A DNA stretch of 64,000 bases, from contig NZ_PIPQ01000001.1 of the NCBI RefSeq assembly GCF_003987015.1, positions 372,001 to 436,000 on the forward strand. Direction: 5' to 3'. Under the pieces are notes generated by a model, which had not been told where the DNA came from, ran no database searches, and worked only from the letters and a program-made list of their open reading frames with translations. Source of the DNA: Aliidiomarina taiwanensis. Its GTDB lineage: Bacteria; Pseudomonadota; Gammaproteobacteria; Enterobacterales; Alteromonadaceae. The translations under genes were made by a program, and so were the position numbers. Position 1 is the first letter of the stretch; every line of letters starts with the position of its first letter. Positions 1 through 9,334 of this stretch are shown here, piece after piece.

Positions 1-1372
1 AAAGGTACACGGAACTGTTACGATCGAAGCTGATGGTATTGTCCGGCTTGTCGTACTGAATAGGTTTAGCTTGGTCCGCTAACTCCATGCCTTCGTGGTC
101 TGGGCGGTTGTCTTTAATGGTGAAAGGCAACTTACCACCAAACCAATTTTGGTCGATGGTATTATAAGCGCCGCCCATAAAGGTGCCGAATTTATGCACG
201 GCAGGTCCAAAGTTACGCGAGCGGTAAAGCTCGTCGTATAGCCAAGAAGCCTTAAAGCGTTCCTCGTGCTCCACGAGGTCTGTGTGGGCTTGGTCCGTTT
301 GCAGGGCAGCAAAAATGCTTTCCGCAGCCAGCATACCGCTTTTCATTGCAGTATGGTTACCTTTGATTTTTGCAAAGTTGAGTGTGCCTGCTTCACAGCC
401 GGCTAAAATAGCACCAGGCATGGTCATTTTCGGCAAACTATGGAAACCACCTTTGGTTATTGCACGAGCACCATAGCTGACACGTTTCCCGCCTTTCAGC
501 ACATTTTCAATGTTGGCATGGTGTTTAAAACGCTGGAACTCGGCAAAAGGGTTCACATGGGGGTTGGTGTAGTTTAAGTCGACAATAAGGCCAACAAACA
601 CTTGGTTGTTTTCCGCATGGTAGAGGTAACCACCGCCGCTGGCATGGCCTTCAAGTGGCCAGCCCGTGCTATGCACAACCAAACCTTCTTGGTGTTGTTC
701 AGCAGGGATGTCCCAAATCTCTTTAAAACCAATCGCATAATGCTGCGGCGACTTGTCTTTGTTGAGCTCATATTTAGCTATCAGCTCTTTCCCAAGGTGG
801 CCACGGCTACCTTCAGCAAAAACGGTGTAACGGGCACGTAGCTCCATACCCGGCATGTAGCTGTCTTTTTGCTCACCTGTGGCTGAAACGCCCATATCTC
901 CGGTAATAACACCTTCAACGGCACCTGACTCGTCATAAATGACCTCGGCGGCGCTAAACCCTGGGAAGACTTCAACACCTAAAGCCTCTGCTTGTTCGGC
1001 GAGCCAGCGACACATATTACCCATACTGGTAATATAGTTACCTGTATTGTGGAAGGTTTTAGGTACCATGAAGTTGGGCAACTTGCTGGCTTTTTGTTGG
1101 CTAGCAAAAAGGAAAATATCGTCGCCTGTCACGGGGGTGTTGAGGGGGGCACCGCGCTCTTTCCAGTCGGGGAAAAGTTCTGCTAGTGCACGCGGTTCAA
1201 AGACAGCACCAGAAAGAATATGGGCGCCAATTTCTGAGCCCTTTTCGATTACGCAAATTTGTAGCTCTTTCTCTTCTTTTTGTGCCAGTTGTCCTAGTTG
1301 GCATGCGGCGCTCAGGCCCGCTGGGCCACCGCCAACAATAAGCACATCAAATTCCATACTTTCGCGTTGCAT
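1..1372 (-). CDS. Electron transfer flavoprotein-ubiquinone oxidoreductase (partial, C-terminus beyond window)
   Basis: ETF-QO takes electrons from reduced ETF, which is fed by acyl-CoA dehydrogenases, and passes them to ubiquinone at the inner membrane. About 457 residues are visible. The N-terminus has the FAD dinucleotide-binding motif VGGGPAGLSAA near residues 13-23, followed by GSEIGAHILSGAVFEP, typical of the family. The C-terminal part with the 4Fe-4S cysteines would lie beyond base 1. The start at 1372 is chosen because AAGGAG lies 5 bases upstream. It sits just downstream of the GGDEF-EAL gene on the same strand and near the liu operon, whose isovaleryl-CoA dehydrogenase (10,954-12,126) would deliver electrons through ETF, so the placement makes functional sense. 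The identification is strong. Confidence 0.93.
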   Translation of the reverse strand, partial: MQRESMEFDVLIVGGGPAGLSAACQLGQLAQKEEKELQICVIEKGSEIGAHILSGAVFEPRALAELFPDWKERGAPLNTPVTGDDIFLFASQQKASKLPNFMVPKTFHNTGNYITSMGNMCRWLAEQAEALGVEVFPGFSAAEVIYDESGAVEGVITGDMGVSATGEQKDSYMPGMELRARYTVFAEGSRGHLGKELIAKYELNKDKSPQHYAIGFKEIWDIPAEQHQEGLVVHSTGWPLEGHASGGGYLYHAENNQVFVGLIVDLNYTNPHVNPFAEFQRFKHHANIENVLKGGKRVSYGARAITKGGFHSLPKMTMPGAILAGCEAGTLNFAKIKGNHTAMKSGMLAAESIFAALQTDQAHTDLVEHEERFKASWLYDELYRSRNFGPAVHKFGTFMGGAYNTIDQNWFGGKLPFTIKDNRPDHEGMELADQAKPIQYDKPDNTISFDRNSSVYL

Positions 1373-1390
1373 GGCTACTCCTTAAAGCTA

Positions 1391-3610
1391 TTACGAAATA
1401 ATTTGAATTGGAACTAAGCCTTCATAGCGCGTTAGTAACTCGGTCATTTCAGAGCTAGGGATAGGGCGGCTAAATAGGAAACCTTGCCCAATGATACAGC
1501 CCCGCTCCGTTAGGAAGCTCACTTGCTCTTCCGTTTCAACACCTTCAGCAACGAGTTCTAAGTCTAAACTATTGGCTAAATTAATAATGGTTTGAGTAAT
1601 GGTTGCATCGTCTTTGTCGTCCGGTAGATCTTGCACGAAAGAACGATCGATTTTCAACACATTCACCGGGAAGTGTTTTAAATAAGAAAGCGAGGAATAA
1701 CCCACACCGAAGTCGTCTATCGCTAAGGTCACCCCTTCTTCACGCAAGGCGTGCATAAAGTTTGTATGCGACTTGATGTTCTCGATAAACACTTGTTCGG
1801 TTAGCTCAAGTTCTAGTAAGTGACTCGGAATACCGGTTTCGTCGATAACACTTAAAATATAGTCCATTAAGTCTGGTGACTGTAGTTGCTTCCCAGATAA
1901 GTTGACCGACAGTTGTAGGTCGGACATGCCCATATCGTGCCAGCGCTTTAATTGGGTACAGGCAGTTTTTAAAACAAAGTTTGAAATAGGAATGATTAAC
2001 CCCGTGTCTTCCGCCACAGGGATAAATTCGTCCGGGCCAATAATGCTGCCGTCTTCGTCAATCCAACGGACAAGAGCTTCAAGCCCGACAATACGGCGAC
2101 TAGCCATATCTATTTTCGGTTGGTAATAAACCGATAAATGCTCATTTTCAACGGCTTCACGCAAGCGTTTTACCAGTTCAATTCGTGCATTAAGTTCTTC
2201 ATGCAGTTTGTGGCTATAAACATGGTAAACAGAGCGGCCAAGCTCTTTGGCTCTGTATAGGGCGGTGTCGGCATTACGCATTAAGTCGTCGGGCTCTTCG
2301 TCGCTAGCTTGGTTAATGGCTAAACCAATGCTACCGCTGACGAACAATTCGTAATCTTCAATATAAAATTGCTTGTTTAAGGCTTCTAGTACGTTTTCGG
2401 CTAAATGTTCTAAGGCAGAGACAGAAGGAATGTTGACCACTGTCATGGCAAACTCGTCGCCGCCGAGACGCGCTAATAAACCCGACTCGGGCTGTAATTC
2501 AGCTAAACGTTTAGCTACGGACTTTAAAAGCTCGTCGCCGAGCGTATGGCCTAAGGCATCGTTTACGTCTTTAAAGTTATCGAGGTCGATAATGAGGGCG
2601 CCGACGCGCTTATCGGAACAGTTACAGCCTTTGAGTGCTTTTTCTAAGTGTTCGTTCAAGGCGTGACGGTTGGCTAGGCCGGTTAGTAAGTCGTGGGAAG
2701 CCAAATAAGCCATGCGCTTTTCTACACGCTCGCGCTCTTCAATTTCTATGTATAAGTCGATATTCGTGTCGGCAAGCTCTTGTGCACGTACGCGGCTTAC
2801 CCCAAGCACATACAAAGACGCTGTCATTAAACCAGTCGCGCTTAGCCCAGCCAATAACACCAACAGGGGTAAATGACTGCGCATTTCACTTAAGCGTTCG
2901 GGTGAAGGCCATAGTTCAAAGTGCAGCTCTTGTTCAAACGAGTGAACTGTTGATGTGGCACGCCAGGCGTCGTAATGCTTATTTTGTCCTGCGAAGTCAA
3001 ATAGCACCTTGTTGTCACTGCTACGAATTTGAAACATGGAGCCATCGGCTAAATACGTGGCCAGCGTGGCGTGTAGCAGCTGTTCAGAGTTAAGAATCGC
3101 AACATAGTAACCTTTAGGCTGCGTCGCTAAGTGAGGCGTAATAATGAGAATATCGAGAGGATTATTCTTAATAGCCCCAGCTTGAATTAAATGGCGGCTA
3201 TTATGGCGTATGCTTTCAAGGGACTGGCCGGTTTGATCAGCAAAGCTAGTCCCAACAATGTCTTTGGCTAAATCTGAGGGGTAGGCAGCCTCAATGGTGC
3301 CTCGCTCGTTAACCCACAGTAAAGCGGAAAAATTTGGGTAATAAGTTTGAATAATCTCGCCTTCGTTCAGCCAGGAGTCGCCTGTACGGTTCGGAGTGTC
3401 GGCATGTTGTCGGGCAATCCAAGTGAGACCAAAAACATGGGCGCGCACTTCCTTACCTACTTCGCGTTGCAGCGACATGAGCTCGTTTTGCAAGCTAGCG
3501 CGTACTTTCTGGTTGTCTATATACCACAGCACAGAAGACGCTATGAGCGTTAATAAAAATCCAATAACACCTGCGGCAATAGCTTGGCGGAAGTGAGAGA
3601 AGTAATGCAT
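1391..3610 (-). CDS. Membrane-bound GGDEF-EAL c-di-GMP signalling protein with periplasmic sensor
   Basis: A 739-residue protein predicted to make and/or degrade cyclic di-GMP. Transmembrane helices lie near residues 11-30 and 247-269 and flank a periplasmic sensor of about 215 residues that looks CHASE-like (FSALLWVNERGTIEAAYP near 94-111). A short coiled-coil-like linker leads to the GGDEF domain with intact GGDEF at 383-387, then an EAL domain with EAL at 511-513 and IDDFG at 631-635. Both catalytic signatures are intact, so either or both activities are possible. The GGDEF domain lacks the RxxD inhibitory site. AGGA lies about 6 bases before the ATG. It is preceded by a long inverted repeat (3623-3670), and its 3' end abuts the ETF-QO start. 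Its signal and ligand are unknown. Confidence 0.93.
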   Translation of the reverse strand: MHYFSHFRQAIAAGVIGFLLTLIASSVLWYIDNQKVRASLQNELMSLQREVGKEVRAHVFGLTWIARQHADTPNRTGDSWLNEGEIIQTYYPNFSALLWVNERGTIEAAYPSDLAKDIVGTSFADQTGQSLESIRHNSRHLIQAGAIKNNPLDILIITPHLATQPKGYYVAILNSEQLLHATLATYLADGSMFQIRSSDNKVLFDFAGQNKHYDAWRATSTVHSFEQELHFELWPSPERLSEMRSHLPLLVLLAGLSATGLMTASLYVLGVSRVRAQELADTNIDLYIEIEERERVEKRMAYLASHDLLTGLANRHALNEHLEKALKGCNCSDKRVGALIIDLDNFKDVNDALGHTLGDELLKSVAKRLAELQPESGLLARLGGDEFAMTVVNIPSVSALEHLAENVLEALNKQFYIEDYELFVSGSIGLAINQASDEEPDDLMRNADTALYRAKELGRSVYHVYSHKLHEELNARIELVKRLREAVENEHLSVYYQPKIDMASRRIVGLEALVRWIDEDGSIIGPDEFIPVAEDTGLIIPISNFVLKTACTQLKRWHDMGMSDLQLSVNLSGKQLQSPDLMDYILSVIDETGIPSHLLELELTEQVFIENIKSHTNFMHALREEGVTLAIDDFGVGYSSLSYLKHFPVNVLKIDRSFVQDLPDDKDDATITQTIINLANSLDLELVAEGVETEEQVSFLTERGCIIGQGFLFSRPIPSSEMTELLTRYEGLVPIQIIS

Positions 3611-3622
3611 TCGAGTCCTGTT

Positions 3623-3670
3623 AATCCGCTGTTAATAAAAGTAATACGATGATTACCTAAACAGCGGATT
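3623..3670. repeat. Long inverted repeat in the leader of the GGDEF-EAL gene
   Basis: Outer arms AATCCGCTGTT (3623-3633) and AACAGCGGATT (3660-3670) pair perfectly over 11 bp. An inner stem GTAAT/ATTAC (3641-3645 and 3652-3656) lies within the loop. On the minus strand there is no U-run after the stem, so it is not a typical terminator for the acetoacetyl-CoA synthetase transcript. It could be a processed or regulatory leader of the GGDEF-EAL gene. Confidence 0.6.
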
Positions 3671-3688
3671 TTAGCAACCTTAAACCAA

Positions 3689-5647
3689 CTATCGAGCGAG
3701 CTCTTTCCGTTCTTTAAATTCATCTAAAGCTTCAGGATTAGCCAAAGCGTCTGTATTTTTGACGGTTTCGCCATGAATCACTTGACGCACAGCTAATTCG
3801 ACAATTTTACCACTAATAGTACGAGGTATATCATAAACTTGTGCTATGACAGCAGGTACATGTCGCGGAGTCGCATTGGCACGAATACTGCGCTTTATCT
3901 TATCTCGTAGGCTTTCATCGAGCACTATGCCTTCCCTTAGGCGCACGAATAGAACCACCCGCTCGTCGTCGTTCCAGCGTTGGCCGACGGCAATAGACTC
4001 GAGTACCTCTTCAACTTTTTCCACCTGACGATAAATTTCGGCGGTGCCAATACGCACGCCACCGGGGTTTAACACTGTGTCGGAGCGGCCATAAATAACG
4101 AGCCCGAACTGAGGAGTGATTTCTGCGTAGTCACCATGGGCCCAAATATTGTCAAAGCGTTCAAAATAGGCTTTGTGGTAGTTTGTGCCGTCAGGGTCGT
4201 TCCAAAAGCCTGTTGGCATACAAGGGAAAGACTGCTCGCAAACAAGTTCACCTTTTTCACCTTTTAAAGCCTGGCCTTGTTCGCTGTATACATTCACAGC
4301 CAAGCCGAGCCCAGGGCTTTGCAACTGGCCACGGTACACAGGTAAAATAGGGTTGCCCAAGGCAAAGCAGCTGATAATGTCGGTACCGCCAGAAATGGAC
4401 GATAAGCACAGATCTTGCTTTATATCCCGATAAACAAAGTCAAAGCTTTCAGGAGTCAGCACAGAGCCTGTGGTTAAAATGCTACGCAAGGACTTCAGCG
4501 AATGAGTTTCACGTGGTTTTACTCCAGCTTTTTCCAGTGCTGATAGGAACTTAGCGCTGGTTCCAAATACGGTAATATGCTCTTTGTCGATGAGGTTGAA
4601 CATGGCTTCAGGGCTTGGATAGAAGGGCGAACCATCAAATAAAGATAAGCGCGATCCAACGGCTAGGCCTGACACCAGCCAGTTCCACATCATCCAGCCA
4701 CAGGTGGTAAAAAAGAATAAGTTGTCGTGGCGGTCAAGATCTGTATGCAGCACATGCTCTTTCATGTGTTGCAGTAAGGTGCCACCAATACCATGTACAA
4801 TGCACTTAGGCACTCCTGTTGTGCCTGAGCTAAACATGATATAGAGCGGGTCGTTAAATGCCCGCGGTACAAACTCAATGTCCCGAGCTGTACTATCCAT
4901 AAAATCGTGCCATAAAATGGTATTTGGCACTGCGCTGTTTAGGCCTGCAAAGGGAATGACCACCAGAGTTTCTATGCTCGGAATAGCATTGCGGATGGCT
5001 GCTACTTTGTCGCTTACATCGAGAGTTTTGCCATTATAGAAGTAGCCATCGACAGCGAACATAACTTTTGGCTCTATTTGGCCAAAGCGGTCTTGTACGC
5101 CTTGCACGCCAAAGTCGGGTGAACAGCTTGACCAAACAGCACCTAAGCTGGTGGTGGCCAACATAGCCACTATGGTTTCAATGCAGTTCGGTAGCATGCC
5201 GGCGACTCGGTCACCGGCACGAACACCCAAAGACTTTAGGCGTGCCGCTACTGCCGCCACCTGATGGTACAACTCATTGTATGTGAGTTGCTGGCGTTGG
5301 CCCTGTTCATTGGTGAAGACAAGGGCAACACGGTCGTCGCGGTAACGGAGTAGGTTTTCAGCAAAGTTAAGTGAGGCCTCAGGAAACCACTGGGCACCAG
5401 GCATTTTGTCGCCATCGAGAAGAGTTTGTTCGCCTTTGTGGCCGATGACCGCAAAAAAGTCCCACAGCAAAGACCAGAATATTTCCTTGTGTTGCACGGA
5501 CCAAGCGTGTAAGCGCTGGTAGTCACCACCAAAGGGGACGTCAAGCTGGGTGTGCTCCTCTACAAACTCCATAAAACGAGTCATATGTGCACGTTCGATT
5601 TCGCTGGCACTGGGTTGCCACATAGGCTGTTCGTGTTGGCTCATCAT
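3689..5647 (-). CDS. aacS: Acetoacetyl-CoA synthetase (acetoacetate-CoA ligase)
   Basis: Activates acetoacetate with ATP and CoA to acetoacetyl-CoA in the cytoplasm. The 652-residue protein belongs to the ANL adenylating family: phosphate-binding loop SSGTTGVPK at 273-281, an acetoacetyl-CoA synthetase type N-terminus (WFPEASLNFAENLL near 87-100), YGRSDTVLNPGGVRIG in the hinge region, and PRTISGKIVE with the catalytic lysine near the C-terminus. The start lies beside the stop of the HMG-CoA lyase gene (5649), so the two are very probably co-transcribed. It would use the acetoacetate that the lyase makes, and the thiolase at 12,779 would cleave the product. Many other liu clusters use a CoA transferase at this step. 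Two adjacent ATG codons (5647, 5644) are both possible starts. Confidence 0.93.
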   Translation of the reverse strand: MMSQHEQPMWQPSASEIERAHMTRFMEFVEEHTQLDVPFGGDYQRLHAWSVQHKEIFWSLLWDFFAVIGHKGEQTLLDGDKMPGAQWFPEASLNFAENLLRYRDDRVALVFTNEQGQRQQLTYNELYHQVAAVAARLKSLGVRAGDRVAGMLPNCIETIVAMLATTSLGAVWSSCSPDFGVQGVQDRFGQIEPKVMFAVDGYFYNGKTLDVSDKVAAIRNAIPSIETLVVIPFAGLNSAVPNTILWHDFMDSTARDIEFVPRAFNDPLYIMFSSGTTGVPKCIVHGIGGTLLQHMKEHVLHTDLDRHDNLFFFTTCGWMMWNWLVSGLAVGSRLSLFDGSPFYPSPEAMFNLIDKEHITVFGTSAKFLSALEKAGVKPRETHSLKSLRSILTTGSVLTPESFDFVYRDIKQDLCLSSISGGTDIISCFALGNPILPVYRGQLQSPGLGLAVNVYSEQGQALKGEKGELVCEQSFPCMPTGFWNDPDGTNYHKAYFERFDNIWAHGDYAEITPQFGLVIYGRSDTVLNPGGVRIGTAEIYRQVEKVEEVLESIAVGQRWNDDERVVLFVRLREGIVLDESLRDKIKRSIRANATPRHVPAVIAQVYDIPRTISGKIVELAVRQVIHGETVKNTDALANPEALDEFKERKELAR

Positions 5648-5648
5648 G

Positions 5649-6551
5649 TCACCCTTTGTTTGCTAAGGCAGCTTGGCTTACCAAAGAACGAGGTGCCTGC
5701 TGCAATGAATTACAAATGTCGTGTCCTGCGTTAATAATAGTGTCGAGGTCAACGCCTGTTTCAATGCCCATGCCCTGTAGCATATACAGCACATCTTCTG
5801 TGGCTACATTGCCGCTGGCTCCTTTGGCATAGGGGCAGCCGCCTAAGCCTGCGACTGCACTATCAATGACCTGTACCCCTAAAGGTAAGCAGGCACTCAG
5901 GTTGGCAAGTGCTTGCCCGTAAGTGTTGTGAAAGTGTAAGGCAAGTTGTTCCATTGGCACATGCTCGGCGACAGCACTGAGCATGCGTTGAGCGTGGAGT
6001 GGGGTGCCCGTGCCTATGGTGTCGCCGAGGGATATTTCGTAGCAACCCATAGCATGAAGCGCCTGAGCAACACGCACGACCTCGCTAATAGGTACGTCGC
6101 CTTGGTACGGACAGCCAAGGACACACGACACATAGCCACGAACCGGGATTTGAGCAGCTTTAGCAGCCTCCATTACTGGCTCGAAGCGCTGTAAAGACTC
6201 AGCAATAGAACAGTTAATGTTTTTCTGGCTAAACGCTTCAGAGGCAGCACCAAACACAGCCACTTCGTCTGCGCCCGCCGCAAGGGCGAGTTCAAACCCC
6301 TTCAGGTTCGGAGTTAACGCCGAGTAAGTGACGCCCGGCTTGCGCGTTATTTGGGTCATCACCTGGTGGCTGTCAGCCATTTGCGGCACCCATTTGGGGC
6401 TGACAAAGCTACCCGCTTCAATGGTAACTAACCCAGAAGCGGACAGAGCATTAATTAATTGAACCTTTGCCTCGGTACTGACAGCTTGTTCGTTTTGTAG
6501 TCCATCTCGTGGGCCTACTTCTACAATGCGTACGTGCTTAGGCATCGCCAT
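5649..6551 (-). CDS. liuE: Hydroxymethylglutaryl-CoA lyase
   Basis: Cleaves HMG-CoA to acetyl-CoA and acetoacetate, the last carbon-carbon cleavage of leucine degradation. The 300-residue TIM-barrel enzyme carries [10 protein letters not shown] at 12-21, the metal-ligand HFHNTYG at 206-212, and the active-site loop [14 protein letters not shown] at 235-248 with its cysteine at 239. Length matches the family. It lies between the biotin subunit of methylcrotonyl-CoA carboxylase and the acetoacetyl-CoA synthetase, in the usual order of a liu operon. Confidence 0.96.
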   Translation of the reverse strand: MAMPKHVRIVEVGPRDGLQNEQAVSTEAKVQLINALSASGLVTIEAGSFVSPKWVPQMADSHQVMTQITRKPGVTYSALTPNLKGFELALAAGADEVAVFGAASEAFSQKNINCSIAESLQRFEPVMEAAKAAQIPVRGYVSCVLGCPYQGDVPISEVVRVAQALHAMGCYEISLGDTIGTGTPLHAQRMLSAVAEHVPMEQLALHFHNTYGQALANLSACLPLGVQVIDSAVAGLGGCPYAKGASGNVATEDVLYMLQGMGIETGVDLDTIINAGHDICNSLQQAPRSLVSQAALANKG

Positions 6552-6561
6552 ATTAAGGTCC

Positions 6562-8514
6562 TTATTCGGTTTCCGCTAAACTGACCAGCTCGGCGCCATC
6601 GCTCACCAACTCACCTGCTTGGAAGAACACCTGTTCGACCACGCCATGGAATGGGGCGCGAATCGTGTATTCCATTTTCATCGCTTCCATAATTACCAGC
6701 GCTTGGTCTTCTTCCACGGTGTCGCCAGGAGCAACATAAACAGCAACGATGGTGCCATTCATGGGAGCGGTCATGGTACCTGCTTCTTCTTCATGAGCAA
6801 GTTCCGCAAGGGCATCGTATGGCGCAGCGTCAAAGCGACCAGCCGCCGTAAAGAGTGTATACCCCTTACTGGTCTGGGCAAAGTGGGCACTGAAGCGTAA
6901 TCCGTTTACGCTTACCTGAGTGTCATCGATTAACACGACGGTGCGACCAAGGCTTGGTAGGTAGTAGCCTTCTGTTGTTTGCTCAACGGTTAAGTTTTGA
7001 AAGTCTTGACCCACATGCAGCTGTACCTGTTGTTGGCTCGGCCCGTTCATTTGCCAGCCTTGTAGCCGGGTCCAAGGGCTATCAGCTGGTTTGTTTTTCA
7101 GCAACGCAGCACGCACAGCTATCACAGCAAGGGCGTCGGTTTCCGCTTCAGGATTACTCCTTAGTTCTAAGTCTGTTTGGTAGTCGTCAATAAAGTGGGT
7201 GCTCACATTTCCTTTTACAAATTCCTTGTGACTGGCAATACGGTGTAAGTAGTCGGTATTGGTGGTCACACCGGCAATATGTGTTTCTCGCAGTGCCAGT
7301 TGTAATCGGCGTAAAGCCGAGGCTCTGTCTTTGTCCCAAACAATCAACTTGGCTATCATTGGGTCGTAATAGGCGGACACTTCGTCACCTTGGACAACGC
7401 CCGAGTCGATACGCACATGTTGAGAAGTAGGAGCGAAACGCAAATGTTCCAGCACACCAGTACTGGGCATAAAGTTGTCGTCGGCATTTTCGGCATAAAT
7501 GCGCGCTTCAAAAGCATGGCCGTTGAGTTGTAGATCAGCCTGTTCCATGGGGAGTTTTTCCCCGGCAGCTACACGCAGTTGCCACTCGACTAGGTCGACC
7601 CCGGTGATCATTTCAGTAATGGGGTGTTCCACCTGCAAGCGGGTGTTCATTTCCATAAAGTAGAAACGACCATCGCTGTCGAGCAGGAACTCAACGGTTC
7701 CCGCACCTTCGTACTGAATGGCTTGTGCGGCACGCACTGCTGCTTCGCCCATGGCGCGGCGGGTTTCTTCGGTTAAGCCAGGCGCTGGCGCTTCTTCAAT
7801 GACTTTTTGGTGACGACGCTGCACCGAACAGTCTCGCTCGGCTAGGTAAATGGCGTTGCCGTGCTGGTCGCAGAAGACTTGAATTTCCACGTGACGGGGC
7901 TGGGTGATGTACTTTTCCACTAGCATTTTGTCGTTGTCGAAAGCGGCCTTTGCTTCGCGGCGAGCAGAAGCCAGAGCTTCGTCGAACTCGCTGCTACTAT
8001 GAACAATACGCATGCCTTTACCGCCACCGCCATAGGCCGCTTTTAACAGCACAGGGTAGCCCATGTTGTCGCTTTCACTGCGCAACAGGGCGTCGCTTTG
8101 GTCTTCTCCGTGGTAGCCAGGGACTAAAGGCACCTTGGCGTCTGCCATAATGGTTTTCGCCGCGCTTTTAGAGCCCATAGCTTGAATAGCGGTGGTCGGT
8201 GGTCCAACAAAAATAAGGCCTGCTTGTGCAAGCGCTTCGGCAAACGCTTCGTTTTCAGCTAAAAACCCATAGCCAGGGTGCACTGCTTGCGCCCCAGTGC
8301 GCTGTGCAGCAGCAATAATTTTATCTATGCATAAGTACGACTCGTTGCTTGGCGCTGGACCAATGTGCACGGCTTCATCGGCTAATAAAACGTGTTGGGC
8401 ATTGTGGTCTGCATCGGAATAAACCGCCACCGTTTGTATGCCCATTTTGCGGGCGGAATGAATAACACGGCAGGCTATTTCGCCCCGGTTCGCAATTAAT
8501 ACTTTATTTATCAT
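6562..8514 (-). CDS. liuD: Methylcrotonyl-CoA carboxylase, biotin-containing alpha subunit
   Basis: Carries the biotin carboxylase and biotin carrier functions for carboxylating 3-methylcrotonyl-CoA to 3-methylglutaconyl-CoA. The 650-residue protein starts with a biotin carboxylase N-domain ([10 protein letters not shown]), has the ATP-grasp glycine loop [11 protein letters not shown] near 170 and the metal/substrate motif [12 protein letters not shown] near 290, and ends in a biotinyl domain with AMKM, whose biotin-accepting lysine is K613. It overlaps the 3' end of the methylglutaconyl-CoA hydratase gene by 11 bases, which indicates translational coupling. The beta subunit is encoded two genes upstream in the same operon. 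The neighbours distinguish it from acetyl-CoA or propionyl-CoA carboxylase. Confidence 0.95.
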   Translation of the reverse strand: MINKVLIANRGEIACRVIHSARKMGIQTVAVYSDADHNAQHVLLADEAVHIGPAPSNESYLCIDKIIAAAQRTGAQAVHPGYGFLAENEAFAEALAQAGLIFVGPPTTAIQAMGSKSAAKTIMADAKVPLVPGYHGEDQSDALLRSESDNMGYPVLLKAAYGGGGKGMRIVHSSSEFDEALASARREAKAAFDNDKMLVEKYITQPRHVEIQVFCDQHGNAIYLAERDCSVQRRHQKVIEEAPAPGLTEETRRAMGEAAVRAAQAIQYEGAGTVEFLLDSDGRFYFMEMNTRLQVEHPITEMITGVDLVEWQLRVAAGEKLPMEQADLQLNGHAFEARIYAENADDNFMPSTGVLEHLRFAPTSQHVRIDSGVVQGDEVSAYYDPMIAKLIVWDKDRASALRRLQLALRETHIAGVTTNTDYLHRIASHKEFVKGNVSTHFIDDYQTDLELRSNPEAETDALAVIAVRAALLKNKPADSPWTRLQGWQMNGPSQQQVQLHVGQDFQNLTVEQTTEGYYLPSLGRTVVLIDDTQVSVNGLRFSAHFAQTSKGYTLFTAAGRFDAAPYDALAELAHEEEAGTMTAPMNGTIVAVYVAPGDTVEEDQALVIMEAMKMEYTIRAPFHGVVEQVFFQAGELVSDGAELVSLAETE

Positions 8515-9325
8515 CTTGTGCCTCGTTCGTGTGTGGGGCAGTGGGTACCCAGTTGGCCGTCCGTTTCTCTAAAAAAGCACTCAGCCCTTCTTGGCCTTCG
8601 TGAGAAACACGAATATGGGCGATGCGACGTGCCGTTTCTGTCACTAAGTCTTGGTCGAGAGGGGCATTGCTTACATGTTCAATAAGTTCTTTTGCTGCCG
8701 TAACCGCAGCAGGGCTATTGTTCAGTAAGGTATTGACTAACTCTGTAACCTTCGCTTCTGCCTCAGGAAGTTCGGCAAAAACTTCATGAACAAGCCCAAA
8801 GTGTGCGGCAGTCGTTGCACTAAAACGCTCAGCTGTCAGCATGTAGCGACGTGAAGCGGCATGACCCATAGCGCGAACTACATAGGGGCTAATAACCGCA
8901 GGAATCAGGCCAATGCGTGTTTCAGACAAGCAAAAGCTAGCTCGTTCCGTGGCTATAGCGATATCACAACAAGCAACTAAGCCCACAGCTCCGCCAAAGG
9001 CCGCGCCTTGTACAAGCGCAATGGTTGGCAGTGGGTGATGGTCTAGCTCCCACATCAGGGCACCTAACTCACCAGCGTCCTGCAAGTTTTCTTGCAGGTT
9101 CTTCTGCGCCATGCCGCGCATCCAGTTCAAGTCAGCACCAGCAGAAAAATGGCGGCCGTCGCCGCGTAGGACAAGCACGCGGGCTTTGGCATTCTCTTTT
9201 AAGCTGGCTAAGGCAGAACGCAGCTCGGCTATCATGGTGTCGTCGAAGGCATTGTGCACCTCTGGACGGGCCATGGTTAACGTGGCGACACCTAAATCAT
9301 TGACCGCTAAAGAAACATAGTTCAT
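8504..9325 (-). CDS. liuC: Methylglutaconyl-CoA hydratase (enoyl-CoA hydratase family)
   Basis: A crotonase-fold protein of 273 residues. In this operon its expected role is hydration of 3-methylglutaconyl-CoA to HMG-CoA. The oxyanion-hole segment HFSAGADLNWM (near 59-69) and the second active-site segment GAAFGGAVGLVACCDIAIA (near 106-124) are intact. The sequence alone gives the crotonase family; the specific substrate is inferred from the gene order between the two methylcrotonyl-CoA carboxylase subunit genes. It overlaps the downstream biotin subunit gene. Confidence 0.92.
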   Translation of the reverse strand: MNYVSLAVNDLGVATLTMARPEVHNAFDDTMIAELRSALASLKENAKARVLVLRGDGRHFSAGADLNWMRGMAQKNLQENLQDAGELGALMWELDHHPLPTIALVQGAAFGGAVGLVACCDIAIATERASFCLSETRIGLIPAVISPYVVRAMGHAASRRYMLTAERFSATTAAHFGLVHEVFAELPEAEAKVTELVNTLLNNSPAAVTAAKELIEHVSNAPLDQDLVTETARRIAHIRVSHEGQEGLSAFLEKRTANWVPTAPHTNEAQDDK

Positions 9326-9334
9326 ACAAACTCC

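Noticed and set aside
1902-2126. Plus-strand ORFs within the GGDEF-EAL gene (also at 2373 and 2635)
   Set aside because: They are antisense shadows of a well-conserved coding region and have no family features.
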